This document shows, in pieces, positions 29,584 through 38,736 of a stretch of DNA of 64,000 nt. The notes below the pieces were generated by a model, which searched no databases, was not told where the DNA came from, and was given only the letters and a program-made list of their open reading frames with translations. Numbering within the stretch: the stretch's first letter is position 1; each line of letters begins with the position of its first letter. The stretch is from Mycobacterium basiliense (lineage in GTDB: Bacteria; Actinomycetota; Actinomycetes; Mycobacteriales; Mycobacteriaceae), in assembly GCF_900292015.1 (NCBI RefSeq), contig NZ_LR130759.1:2852001-2916000 (forward strand). The letters are read 5' to 3'. Both the position numbers and the translations under genes were made by a program.

Positions 29584-31683
29584 GTGCAGGTCCTGGTTAC
29601 CGACGCCGCTGGGGCCGTCGGGCGGCTGGTGACGCGCCAGTTGATCGCGGCCGGACACACGGTCAGCGGTATCGCTTCGCGCCCGCACGATTGCCTGGAC
29701 CCCAACGTGGAATTTGTTTGCGCATCGTTGCGCAGCCCGGTGTTGGTCGAGTTAGCCAGCGAGGCCGACGCGGTAATTCATCTCGCGGCGGTCGACACCA
29801 CCGCGCCCGGCGGCGCCGGCATCAGCGGCGTGGCGCATGTGAGCAACGCGGCCGCTCGCGCCGGTGCCCGGCTGCTGTTCGTCTCTCAGGCCGCCGGAGC
29901 GACCGAGCTCTATCAGCAAGCCGAGTCCCTGGTGTCCACCTCCTGGGCGCCGAGCTTGGTCATCCGCATTGCCCCGCCGGTCGGCCGCCAGCTCGACTGG
30001 ATGGTGTGTCGGACGGTGGCCACCCTGATGCGCAGCAAGGTCTCGGCTCTCCCGATGCGGGTACTGCACCTTGACGACCTGGCGCGGTTTTTGGTCATGG
30101 CGCTGGGCACCGACCGCACCGGTGTCGTGGACCTGGCGACCCCGGACACCACCAACGTGATCACCGCGTGGCGGCTGCTCGGATCCGCTGACCCGAGGCT
30201 GCGGCCGCACCGGGTTCGAGGCTGGTCGCAACTGATCCCAAAAATGGACATTGCTGTCGCGCAGGAGGATTGGAACTTCCAGTACGGGTGGCAGGCGATG
30301 GACGCCATTATCGACACGGGGCGTGGACTTGTCGGCCGCAAGTTGGACCCAGCGGGTGCGACGCTGGGGCCGGGGCCGCTGGCGCTTCCCGTGGAGACTG
30401 TACCCCGGTTGACGTCCCCCGACAGTGCCACCTTGACCTCCGCGGCGCCCGACGGGCTGGAGGGTGAGTTCGACGACCGAATCGACCCACGGTTCCCCGT
30501 CTTCAGCGCAACCAGTCTGGCCGATGCGCTGCCGGGACCGCTGACCCCGATCACCCTCGACGTCCAACTGAGCGGATTGCGGGCCGCAGGTCGAGCCATG
30601 GGCCGGGTGCTGGCGCTCGGGGACGTGATTGCCGACGAATGGAGCAGCAGGGCTATCGCGGTCTTCGGCCATCGCCCCTACGTGGGGGTTTCTGCCAACA
30701 TCGTGGCGGCCACCCAGTTGCCCGGCTGGGATGAGCAGGCCGTCGCCCAGCGGGCGCTGGGCGCGCACCCAGGGGTCACCGAAATGCTGCCGTTCGGGCG
30801 ACCGCACCTGGCCGAGGGAGCGCTGGGTTCGGTCGCCAAGGTAGTCGTAACCGCGCGATCGCTGGCGTTGCTTCGACATCTGCGCGCCGACACGCATGCC
30901 TACGTGGCCGCCGCCAAGGACGAGCACCTTTCCGCCGGGCAGCTGGCATCGCTGCCCGACGCCAGCCTGGAAGTCCGGATTGGCTTGTTGCGGGATCGGA
31001 TCCATCAGGGCTGGATCCTCACCGCGCTGTGGGTCATCGACACCGGGATCACCGCCGCAACATTGGAGCACACCCGCGCGGGTGCCAGCGTGTCCGGCAT
31101 CGGCGTGATCATGGAGAGCAGTCGCATCGCTGCTCACGCCACCGCGCTGGCGGACCTCTTGCGGGCCGACGAACCCTTGTGCGCGCTGGCCCGCGAAGGC
31201 AACGTGGCCAGCATCCGGGCCCTGTCGCCAGCAGCCGCGGCGGCGCTCGACAACGCGATTGCCGAACTCGCTTACCGCGGCCGCGGAGAGGCAGAACTGG
31301 CCAACCCTACGTTTGGCGACGAGCCTGGGCTACTGCTGGAGTGGGCCGCCGACGCCGCTGCCGCACCCGCAGCGCCGACACCACCGGTGAAGTTGTCCCA
31401 GCGCCTCGCCGCCAACGCGCGCAATTCCCGAGAGCTGGCCCATGACACCACGCTTCGGTTCACCCATGAGCTTCGGATGACCCTGCGCGAGCTGGGATCT
31501 CGTCGGGTAGCCGCGGACCTGATCGACAGCGTGGACGATGTGTACTACCTGACGTGCGACGAGCTGACCACGATGCCGGCCGATACTCGGTTGCGGGTCA
31601 AACGCCGACGCACCGAGCGTGAACGACTCCAAGCACAGCACCCGCCGGACGTCATCGACCACACCTGGAATCCAAGCGACTAA
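29584..31683 (+). CDS. Composite protein: NAD-epimerase-like domain plus PEP-utilizing-enzyme-like region (Rv1868-like)
   Basis: Protein of 699 residues from GTG 29584, preceded by GGGAGG. The N-terminal third (about 1-230) is a Rossmann fold of the extended-SDR (epimerase) type: VQVLVTDAAGAVGRLVTRQLIAAGHTVSG, then DAVIHLAAVDTT and a late LHLDDLARFL. The remainder starts with VFSATSLADALPGPLTPITLDVQ. Further on, LAHDTTLRFTHELRMTLRELGSRRVAADLIDSVDDVYYLTCDEL resembles the linker of PEP-utilising and rifampin phosphotransferase-type enzymes just before the phospho-His domain. That His domain and the ATP-grasp are both absent. The function is unknown. Confidence 0.78.
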   Translation: MQVLVTDAAGAVGRLVTRQLIAAGHTVSGIASRPHDCLDPNVEFVCASLRSPVLVELASEADAVIHLAAVDTTAPGGAGISGVAHVSNAAARAGARLLFVSQAAGATELYQQAESLVSTSWAPSLVIRIAPPVGRQLDWMVCRTVATLMRSKVSALPMRVLHLDDLARFLVMALGTDRTGVVDLATPDTTNVITAWRLLGSADPRLRPHRVRGWSQLIPKMDIAVAQEDWNFQYGWQAMDAIIDTGRGLVGRKLDPAGATLGPGPLALPVETVPRLTSPDSATLTSAAPDGLEGEFDDRIDPRFPVFSATSLADALPGPLTPITLDVQLSGLRAAGRAMGRVLALGDVIADEWSSRAIAVFGHRPYVGVSANIVAATQLPGWDEQAVAQRALGAHPGVTEMLPFGRPHLAEGALGSVAKVVVTARSLALLRHLRADTHAYVAAAKDEHLSAGQLASLPDASLEVRIGLLRDRIHQGWILTALWVIDTGITAATLEHTRAGASVSGIGVIMESSRIAAHATALADLLRADEPLCALAREGNVASIRALSPAAAAALDNAIAELAYRGRGEAELANPTFGDEPGLLLEWAADAAAAPAAPTPPVKLSQRLAANARNSRELAHDTTLRFTHELRMTLRELGSRRVAADLIDSVDDVYYLTCDELTTMPADTRLRVKRRRTERERLQAQHPPDVIDHTWNPSD

Positions 31684-31686
31684 TCC

Positions 31687-32919
31687 TCAGCTCTTCACAT
31701 CGGCCAACGGGCATTGTGGGTCGGCCAACCGATCACCATCCACGGACGCCCTGGATCTGATCAGCTCCTTGACGTCGTCGAGCACATCCCAGACGTTGAC
31801 GTTCATGCCGGCCAGCACCCGGTGGTCAGCGTCCAACCAGAATGCAACGAATTCGCGGCCGGCGACATCGCCGCGGAAAACCACCCGGTCGAAGCTCGGC
31901 GCGTGTCCGGCATACTCCATCCCGAGATCGTACTGGTCGGTGAAGAAGTACGGGAGCTCAGCGTATTCGCTTGGCTTGTTTAGCATTCCGGCGACTGCCA
32001 CGGCCGGTTGCTTGAGCGCGTTGGCCCAGTGCTCGGTGCGTATCCGGGTGCCGAACAGCGGGTGCTCGGCGGCGGCGATGTCACCGACCGCATAGATGTC
32101 TGGATCGCTGGTACGCAGCGACGCATCGACCAGCACACCACCGTCACCCATCGCCAACCCGGCCTGTTCGGCAAGTTCGACGTTGGGCTTGGCGCCGACA
32201 GCCACCAACACCGCGTCGGCGGCAACCACGGACCCGTCGCGCATCGCAAACCCGGTGGCCCGGCCGTTGTCGCTGGTGATCCGCTCTACCTGGGTGTCCA
32301 GCAGTAGCCGGACACCATGATCGCGGTGCAGGTCGGCAAAGATCTCGCCTACGGTTTCGCCGAGTGCGACCAGCAGCGGCTGCTTCGCCGCCTCCACCAC
32401 GGTGACATCGATGTCGCGCTGCCGGGCGCTGGCGGCCACCTCCAGGCCGATCCATCCGGCGCCTATCACCGCGAGCGAAGTTCCCTCGGCCAGATCTGAG
32501 TTTAGCGCCGATGCGTCCTCGAAGGTGCGCAGGTAGTGAACGCCGTTCGCGTCGGCCCCGGGAATCGGCAGGCGCCGTGATGCCGATCCGGTCGCCAGCA
32601 GCAGCTTGTCGTAGTGCACGGTGGTGTCGTCGGGCAGGCCCACGGTGTGTGCTGAGGGGTTCAGCGACGAGACCCTGGTTCCGAGCCGCAGATCAACATT
32701 GTGGTCGCGGTACCAGGCCGAACCCTGCACGGTGAATTCGTCGAGCGACTTCTTGCCGGCCAGGAATTCCTTGGATAGCGGTGGCCGCTCGTAGGGAAGA
32801 TGCTCTTCCTCGGAAAAGACAACAATGCGCCCGCCGAAGTCATTGTCACGCAATGCTTCTGCCGCTTTGGCCGCGGCTAGTCCGCCACCAACGATGATGA
32901 ACGTGGTTGAGCTAGTCAT
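31687..32919 (-). CDS. FAD-dependent ferredoxin reductase-like oxidoreductase (Rv1869c-like)
   Basis: Pyridine nucleotide-disulfide class flavoprotein of the rubredoxin/ferredoxin reductase type, 410 residues. The FAD motif is IIVGGGLAAAKAAEAL (about residues 8-23), then the PYERPPLSKEFL signature, the NAD(P)H motif VIGAGWIGLEVAA (about 150-162) and the second FAD motif DIYAVGDIAAAEHP (about 280-293). A C-terminal reductase domain with FWLDADHRVLAGMNVNVWDV follows. It probably passes electrons from NADH to a ferredoxin or P450 system; P450s and an Bfd-like ferredoxin are elsewhere in the window. Stop codons of this gene and the preceding plus-strand gene are 3 bp apart. Confidence 0.9.
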   Translation of the reverse strand: MTSSTTFIIVGGGLAAAKAAEALRDNDFGGRIVVFSEEEHLPYERPPLSKEFLAGKKSLDEFTVQGSAWYRDHNVDLRLGTRVSSLNPSAHTVGLPDDTTVHYDKLLLATGSASRRLPIPGADANGVHYLRTFEDASALNSDLAEGTSLAVIGAGWIGLEVAASARQRDIDVTVVEAAKQPLLVALGETVGEIFADLHRDHGVRLLLDTQVERITSDNGRATGFAMRDGSVVAADAVLVAVGAKPNVELAEQAGLAMGDGGVLVDASLRTSDPDIYAVGDIAAAEHPLFGTRIRTEHWANALKQPAVAVAGMLNKPSEYAELPYFFTDQYDLGMEYAGHAPSFDRVVFRGDVAGREFVAFWLDADHRVLAGMNVNVWDVLDDVKELIRSRASVDGDRLADPQCPLADVKS

Positions 32920-32989
32920 GATCGCTGCTCCATTTCTTTCGGCCTATCTCAACTGTCCCCGCAGCGACAACGCATGACAAACGGCGTGC

Positions 32990-33634
32990 TCACCGGGCCA
33001 CCTGAGCGCGCACGTCGTCGTCCAAAGAGGCCCGGACTAGCGCAGCGGCCAGCCGAGCATGGTCGCGTGGCGCGAGGGCACCGAGCGTGCCCGGTTTGGT
33101 GGGCAGTCCCAATTGTTTGGCCGCGGCGATGGCTCGATCATCGAAATACGGCCGCACCCAAGTCCAGACGTCTTGCACCTCACGCAGGAAAATGTCGGCG
33201 CCGGTGCCACCAATCCCGTTGAACTTTTTGAGCATTCGTGCGGCCGTCGCCACATCGTGTCCACTGCGCCGGGCGAGCTGTCGCAAATCTCCGGAGTATT
33301 CGTCGTGCACCCTCCGGGCCATATCGGTGAGCCGCGTGGCCGAACTCTCGTCGTAGCGTGCGTAGCTGGCGCGGCCAAAGGCGGCGATCATGGATTTTCT
33401 GTCGGCAACCAGCACACCACTTGGGGTCCGCAAACCCGCCTGGAATAGCTCGTGCGCGGCACCCATCGCGATCTGGGCGTCGATGGGCTTGCTGGCCAAC
33501 ATGCACAGCACGAGCAGCTGGAACAACGGCATCGGTTTGTCATCCAGCCGAATACCAGCGTCAGCTGAGTAAGTGGACCCGGCGACCTTGAGTAGTCGTC
33601 GAACCACCCGCTTGGGTGTATCCGATTTGCTCAC
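32990..33634 (-). CDS. HhH-GPD DNA glycosylase-fold protein (Rv1870c-like)
   Basis: Protein of 214 residues from GTG 33634, all-helical, with the endonuclease III fold. The hairpin-helix-hairpin reads LKKFNGIGGTGADIFLREV and the following VRPYFDDRAIAAAKQLGLP supplies an Asp near the catalytic position. The iron-sulfur Cys cluster of EndoIII/MutY is missing (one Cys in the whole protein), and the usual Lys nucleophile cannot be placed. DNA binding is likely; glycosylase activity is uncertain. It overlaps nothing and lies just upstream of the flavoprotein gene. Confidence 0.72.
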   Translation of the reverse strand: MSKSDTPKRVVRRLLKVAGSTYSADAGIRLDDKPMPLFQLLVLCMLASKPIDAQIAMGAAHELFQAGLRTPSGVLVADRKSMIAAFGRASYARYDESSATRLTDMARRVHDEYSGDLRQLARRSGHDVATAARMLKKFNGIGGTGADIFLREVQDVWTWVRPYFDDRAIAAAKQLGLPTKPGTLGALAPRDHARLAAALVRASLDDDVRAQVAR

Positions 33635-33677
33635 GGAGCTTGGCGTACCCCCGATCCGCAGCAGCAAACCCGGTCGG

Positions 33678-34010
33678 TCATTTCGGCGGCAGGCCACCAA
33701 CGTAGGTCACCCCGCGGGTGACCCAACTGCTCAGCCGGCGTTTGGTTTTCACGGCCTCGGCGGCGACGCGCACCCAGCCGCGCGCTTCCCGGCCCGCCAT
33801 CACCATTGGGCTGACATGTGCAAGCGCGAGCAGTTTCTCGGTCTCTTCGGGCGGCACCCGGACCATTAGTCCGCCCTGCCCGCTGACCGCAACCGCCATA
33901 TGCCCGCCGATCAGGAACGCCAGGCCACCGAACATGTGCATTTCGTCCACGCCGGGCAGCGGTGCCAGTAGCTCACGGATCCGCTCGGCGAAGTCGGTGT
34001 CATAGGCCAC
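33678..34010 (-). CDS. TfoX N-terminal domain protein (Rv1871c-like)
   Basis: Small protein of 110 residues consisting of the TfoX-N domain alone. It opens AYDTDFAERIRELLAPLPGVDEMHMFGGLAFLIGGHMAVAV, including the family's MFGGLAF motif. In gamma-proteobacteria TfoX regulates competence; isolated N-terminal domains in actinobacteria have no proven role. It lies 6 bp before the Ddn-like gene on the same strand, and 43 bp separates it from the HhH gene. Confidence 0.82.
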   Translation of the reverse strand: MAYDTDFAERIRELLAPLPGVDEMHMFGGLAFLIGGHMAVAVSGQGGLMVRVPPEETEKLLALAHVSPMVMAGREARGWVRVAAEAVKTKRRLSSWVTRGVTYVGGLPPK

Positions 34011-34016
34011 GACGGG

Positions 34017-34406
34017 TCAGGCCAGATCCACCCGAATGGTCAACAGCTCACTACCCACGGCCCGCACGACCGCGCTGTTGAGCCGCGGCAAGGTACCCAG
34101 TCGCTGCGTGGGATCGTCGTCGGGCAGCAGGTGGGCGGTCCCGTTGCGCCATTGGCCGTCGATGCGCACTCGAACGGCCGGATTGGCCTTGATATTGCGG
34201 ACGTAGTCCGAGTGCTCGCCGTGCTCGGAGACCATCCAGAACTGGTTGTCCACCACCTTTCCGCCCACCGCCGTGCGACGCTGTTGCCCGCTTTTGCGGC
34301 CGGTGGTCTCCAGCATGGTCACCGGCAACTGCCGCCCGATCGGATTGACCACCAGCCGTTGGACCCGGTGGACCACGCGCCGTTTCAGATCTCGCAAATC
34401 GGTCAT
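34017..34406 (-). CDS. Ddn-type F420-binding nitroreductase family protein
   Basis: Split beta-barrel protein of the deazaflavin-dependent nitroreductase (Ddn, DUF385) family, 129 residues. Motifs are LETTGRKSGQQRRTAVGG, FWMVSEHGEHSDYVRNIKANPAVRVRIDGQWRNGTAHLL and the closing RLNSAVVRAVGSELLTIRVDL. These bind F420 through the KSG...RR and HG...P.W segments. It may reduce quinones as Ddn does, but the substrate is unknown. Its stop lies 6 bp upstream of the TfoX-N start, indicating a joint transcript. Confidence 0.82.
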   Translation of the reverse strand: MTDLRDLKRRVVHRVQRLVVNPIGRQLPVTMLETTGRKSGQQRRTAVGGKVVDNQFWMVSEHGEHSDYVRNIKANPAVRVRIDGQWRNGTAHLLPDDDPTQRLGTLPRLNSAVVRAVGSELLTIRVDLA

Positions 34407-34552
34407 GGATCCGATTCTGCAGTATCGCGCACAGCCGCCCTAGCCAGGCAAGGCGAGACTTGTGTGGGCTTTCGCGCCACACACCGGACGTGGCCCGATA
34501 GCCGGGCAGTCTTACGCGCAAGCCCGGCGAGAGACGGGGCCAGCCCGGGAAG

Positions 34553-36886
34553 TCAGGCCGCGACCGTCGCGGTGTCGGCCGTTGCGGCTAGCGCCTGCAT
34601 CACGATCTCGGCGACGTCGGTCATCGGTTTTACGGTGAGCATGTCAAGGACTTCGGCGGGCACGTCGTCCAGGTCCGGTTCGTTGCGTGCCGGGATGAAG
34701 ACCGTCGACAATCCGGCGCGTTGGGCAGCCAACAGCTTTTGCTTGACCCCGCCAATCGGCAACACCCGGCCATTCAGCGTGACCTCACCGGTCATCCCGA
34801 CGTCGGACCGGACTTGACGCCCGGTCGCCATCGAGACCAACGCGGTCACCATGGTGACGCCGGCGGACGGGCCGTCTTTAGGTACCGCCCCGGCGGGTAC
34901 ATGCACGTGAATCCGCCGGTCCAGCGTTGTGGGGTCCACGCCCAACTGCTCGGCGTGGGAACGCACGTAGGACAGCGCGATCTGTGCCGACTCCTTCATC
35001 ACCTCACCCAACTGTCCGGTCAACTGCAGACCGGCCTCGCCGTCGGTGGCTCCCGCTTCGATATACAGCACATCGCCGCCCAGACCCGTTACGGCCAGGC
35101 CGGTGGCCACCCCCGGCACCGCGGTGCGTTCGGCCGACTCGGGCGTGAACCGCGGCTGGCCCAGGTAGCCGACCAGATCCGGCTCGTCGATGGTCTTCGG
35201 TTGCGGATCGTCGACCAGCCTGGTGGCGATCTTGCGCAGCGCCTTGGCCAGCAGCCGTTCGAACTGCCGCACGCCCGGTTCGCGGGTGTAATCGGCGGCG
35301 ATCTTGCGCAAGGCCGCGTCGGTGAGGGTGACCTCCTCGACGGTGAGCGCGGCGCGCTCCCGCTGCCGGGGCAGTAGATAGTCGCGAGCGATGGCAACCT
35401 TGTCGTCCTCGGTGTACCCGTCGATCTGCACCAGTTCCATCCGGTCCAGCAGCGCCGACGGGATGCTCTCAATCACGTTGGCAGTGGCCAGGAACATCAC
35501 GTCGGAAAGGTCCAGTTCCAAATCGAGGTAGTGGTCGCGGAACGTGTGGTTCTGCGCCGGGTCCAACACCTCGAGCAGTGCGGCACTCGGGTCGCCGCGA
35601 TAATCGGAACCGACTTTGTCGATTTCATCGAGCAGCACAACAGGGTTCATTGATCCGGCCTCGCCGATGGCTCGCACGATGCGGCCAGGCAGGGCGCCCA
35701 CGTAGGTGCGCCGATGGCCACGGATCTCGGCCTCGTCACGCACTCCGCCCAACGCGACGCGCACGAACCTGCGGCCCAACGCCCTGGCCACGCTCTCACC
35801 GAGCGATGTCTTGCCGACACCGGGCGGGCCTGCTAGCAGCATCACGGCGCCCGATCCTCGACCACCAACCACCTGCAAACCCCGCTGGGCGCGGCGGGTG
35901 CGTACCGCCAGGTACTCCACGATCCGGTCCTTGACGTCGTCGAGCCCATGGTGGTCGTCGTCCAGGATCTCGCGGGTCGCGGCCAAATCCGTGGAATCGT
36001 CGGTTCGGACGTTCCACGGCAGCTCGAGGACGGTGTCCAACCAGGTCCGAATCCAGCCGCTTTCCGGGCTTTGCTCACCGGCGCGCTCCAGCTTGCTGAC
36101 CTCCCGCAGCGCGGCCGTGTGGACGTTGTCGGGTAGATCGGCGGCCGCTACGCGAGCCCGGTAATCCTCGGAAGCGCTTGCGCCGTCGTCCGTTTCGCCC
36201 AACTCTTTGCGGATCGCGGCTAGCTGTTGACGCAACAGGAACTCCTTTTGCGTCTTCTCCATGCCGGTTCGCACATCCTCGGCGATCTTGTCGTTGACCT
36301 CGACTTCGGCCAGATGATCGCTGGTCCAGTCGATTAGCAATCGCAGCCGCTCGGCGACGTCGGCGGTCTCCAGTAGTTGGCGCTTCTGCACATCGGTCAG
36401 ATAGGACGCGTAGCCGGAGGTGTCAGCCAACGCGGACGGATCAATCAGGCCGTTGATGTAGTCGACGATCTGCCAGGCCTCACGCCGCTGCAGCATGGCC
36501 AGCAACAACTTTTTGTACTCGGCGGCCAGTGTCTTTACCTGGTCGCTGGCCGCCATCTGTGGGGGCTCGGCAACCGCGGTCACCTCCACCCATAACGCCG
36601 CACCGGGTCCACTGGTTCCGGCCCCGATCTGCGCCCTGCGTTCACCCCGCACGACGACGGCTGCTCCGCCGCCAGGGATCTGCCCAACCTGCAGGATCGT
36701 GGCCAACACCCCGTAGGTGGGGTAGCGGTCCTCGAGCCTGGGGGCAATCAGCAGCTCGCCCGATTCGCTGGCCCGGGCCGCGTCGGTCGCCGCCTGCGCC
36801 GTGTCGTCGAGCGCGATCGGGACCACCATCCCGGGCAGCACGATGGTCTCGGTGAACAACACCGGCACTGATATGGCTTGGGCCAT
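34553..36886 (-). CDS. lon: ATP-dependent Lon protease
   Basis: LonA-class AAA+ serine protease, 777 residues. The LAN substrate-binding domain covers about residues 1-195, then a coiled-coil with [22 protein letters not shown]. Walker A is GPPGVGKTS (about 343-351) and Walker [10 protein letters not shown]. The proteolytic domain carries the catalytic Ser in PKDGPSAG near residue 675 and the Lys about 43 residues later ([12 protein letters not shown]). The second of two adjacent ATGs, at 36886, is chosen because the GGAGG lies only 1 bp from the first. M. tuberculosis lacks lon, so this gene separates the organism from that species. Confidence 0.95.
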   Translation of the reverse strand: MAQAISVPVLFTETIVLPGMVVPIALDDTAQAATDAARASESGELLIAPRLEDRYPTYGVLATILQVGQIPGGGAAVVVRGERRAQIGAGTSGPGAALWVEVTAVAEPPQMAASDQVKTLAAEYKKLLLAMLQRREAWQIVDYINGLIDPSALADTSGYASYLTDVQKRQLLETADVAERLRLLIDWTSDHLAEVEVNDKIAEDVRTGMEKTQKEFLLRQQLAAIRKELGETDDGASASEDYRARVAAADLPDNVHTAALREVSKLERAGEQSPESGWIRTWLDTVLELPWNVRTDDSTDLAATREILDDDHHGLDDVKDRIVEYLAVRTRRAQRGLQVVGGRGSGAVMLLAGPPGVGKTSLGESVARALGRRFVRVALGGVRDEAEIRGHRRTYVGALPGRIVRAIGEAGSMNPVVLLDEIDKVGSDYRGDPSAALLEVLDPAQNHTFRDHYLDLELDLSDVMFLATANVIESIPSALLDRMELVQIDGYTEDDKVAIARDYLLPRQRERAALTVEEVTLTDAALRKIAADYTREPGVRQFERLLAKALRKIATRLVDDPQPKTIDEPDLVGYLGQPRFTPESAERTAVPGVATGLAVTGLGGDVLYIEAGATDGEAGLQLTGQLGEVMKESAQIALSYVRSHAEQLGVDPTTLDRRIHVHVPAGAVPKDGPSAGVTMVTALVSMATGRQVRSDVGMTGEVTLNGRVLPIGGVKQKLLAAQRAGLSTVFIPARNEPDLDDVPAEVLDMLTVKPMTDVAEIVMQALAATADTATVAA

Positions 36887-37002
36887 CATTCCTCCAATAG
36901 CTAAGTCTATTGCGCTTAACTCAGCTCTCGGCCGGTTTGTTCCCGGGGTCAGGCAGGCGTGTTACCGCTCACGCTTCGACGAAGACGCCGGAGCCATGAC
37001 GG

Positions 37003-38238
37003 TCAAGGCATCGGGCCGAGTCTTCGCAGTTGCGTCACGTGCTTGGGCGAGAGTTCTTCCAGGCAGCTCACGCCCAGCAGCCGCATGGTACGGGTCACTC
37101 CGGTTGCCAGGATTTCGATTGCCCGCCTGACTCCGGCCTCGCCGCCGGCCATCAGGCCGTACAGATAGGCCCGCCCGACCAACGTGCACCGCGCACCCAA
37201 AGCGACCGCGGCCACAATATCGGCGCCCGACATGATGCCGGTATCCAGCAGGATCTCGGTGTCGTTGCCGAGTTCGCGGGCGACGGACGGCAACAAGTGA
37301 AATGGCACCGGTGCGCGATCGAGTTGGCGGCCACCGTGATTGGACAACACAACACCGTCGACACCGCGCTCCACCACCGCCCGCGCGTCGTCGAACGTTT
37401 GAATTCCCTTGACCACCAGCTTGCCCGGCCATTGGGATTTGATCCAGACCAGATCATCAAAGGTGACGCTGGGATCGAACATGGTGTTCAGGTACTCGCC
37501 GACCGTACCCGACCAGCGATCCAACGACGCGAAAGCCAGCGGCTCGGTGGTCAACAGGTCGAACCACCAGTGCGGATGTGGCAGCGCATCGAGCACGGTT
37601 CGCAGCCTCAGCGCCGGCGGGATGGACATTCCATTGCGGACATCGCGCAGCCGTGCGCCGGCAACCGGAACGTCAACGGTGACGAGCATGGTGTCAAATC
37701 CCGCGTCGGCCGCTCGTTTGACCAACGCCATCGACCGGTCGCGGTCACGCCACATGTACAGCTGGAACCACTTGCGTCCCTGCGGAACCGCCGTTGTCAG
37801 CTCTTCGATGGCGCACGTCGCCAGGGTAGACAGGGAGAACGGGATGCCAGCGGCGGCGGCCGCGCGCGCGCCGGCGATCTCGCCTTCGGTCTGCATCAAC
37901 CTGGTGAACCCGGTAGGCGCGATGCCAAACGGCATGGCGACCGGTTGGCCGAGAACATTCCAGCCGGTCGACACGTGCGTGACGTCACGCAGGATGGTCG
38001 GGTGGAATTCGATGTCCCGAAATGCCTGCCGGGCACGCTCGATCGACAGCTCGTCCTCGGCGGCGCCGTCGGTGTAGTCAAATGCCGCCTTTGGGGTGCG
38101 CCGCCTGGCGATGCGGCGCAAATCTTCGATGGTCAGCGCGGCATCCAGGCGGCGCTTGATCCGATCGAATTGGGGCCTCTTGAACTGGATTAGCGGTGCC
38201 AGCTCACGGATCCTCGGCACCCTTCGCTTGATCGCCAT
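37003..38238 (-). CDS. lldD2: FMN-dependent L-lactate dehydrogenase LldD2
   Basis: FMN alpha-hydroxy acid dehydrogenase, 411 residues, oxidising L-lactate to pyruvate with quinone-linked electron transfer. The family signature [19 protein letters not shown] contains the catalytic His and Arg; the FMN segments [17 protein letters not shown] and [31 protein letters not shown] are intact. ATG 38238 ([10 protein letters not shown]) matches the known N-terminus; a TTG five codons earlier is less likely. In M. tuberculosis this is the enzyme needed for growth on lactate. Confidence 0.94.
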   Translation of the reverse strand: MAIKRRVPRIRELAPLIQFKRPQFDRIKRRLDAALTIEDLRRIARRRTPKAAFDYTDGAAEDELSIERARQAFRDIEFHPTILRDVTHVSTGWNVLGQPVAMPFGIAPTGFTRLMQTEGEIAGARAAAAAGIPFSLSTLATCAIEELTTAVPQGRKWFQLYMWRDRDRSMALVKRAADAGFDTMLVTVDVPVAGARLRDVRNGMSIPPALRLRTVLDALPHPHWWFDLLTTEPLAFASLDRWSGTVGEYLNTMFDPSVTFDDLVWIKSQWPGKLVVKGIQTFDDARAVVERGVDGVVLSNHGGRQLDRAPVPFHLLPSVARELGNDTEILLDTGIMSGADIVAAVALGARCTLVGRAYLYGLMAGGEAGVRRAIEILATGVTRTMRLLGVSCLEELSPKHVTQLRRLGPMP

Positions 38239-38298
38239 CACCGTGCGCTCCAACCCATACTCACCTGCGCCATTTAACCAGTGTGCAAACGTGGTCCC

Positions 38299-38736
38299 GT
38301 GGAATCGGTGGGCGACCCGTTTGACCTAACGCGTTTCGTGGATGCGCAGGCGCCGATGTACCGCGACGTTGTCGCTGAGCGGCGGGGTGGGCGAAAGGTC
38401 AGCCATTGGATGTGGATCATCTTTCCGCAACTGCGCGGCCTGGGTCGGAGCCCTATGGCGGTCCGATACGATATCGCATCGATCGAGGAGACCCGCGTCT
38501 AGCTGGACCATGACCTGCTCGGACCACGCCAACGGGAGTGCACTGCGCTGGTCAACCGCATGCAAGATCGCTCGATTGAGCAAATCTTCGGTTGGCCCGA
38601 TGTTCTCAAGCTGCGCTTGTCAATGACGCTGTTTTCCTGCGCCACCGAGACCAACGAGGACTTCCACACGTCGTTGGCCCGCTACTACGGGGGGGGCAAA
38701 CAGGATCCGGTGACGCTGGCACTCCTGAGCAGTTAG
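38299..38736 (+). pseudogene. DUF1810 gene with in-frame stop (Rv1873-like)
   Basis: The full reading frame from GTG 38299 to the TAG at 38734-38736 would code about 145 residues of a DUF1810 protein, with the motif HWMWIIFPQLRGLG in the first half. A TAG at 38500-38502 interrupts it after EETRV. The frame continues without shift into LDHDLLGPRQREC and ends LARYYGGGKQDPVTLALLSS, both family motifs. Homologues have Tyr at this place, so one base (TAC to TAG) explains it. A sequencing error cannot be excluded. The first 67 codons may still be translated. Confidence 0.8.

Noticed and set aside
36887..36960. HspR (HAIR) or ClgR site upstream of lon
   Set aside because: CTTAACTCAG and CTAAGTC fragments are present but do not form the CTTGAGT-N7-ACTCAAG dyad or a clear ClgR motif.
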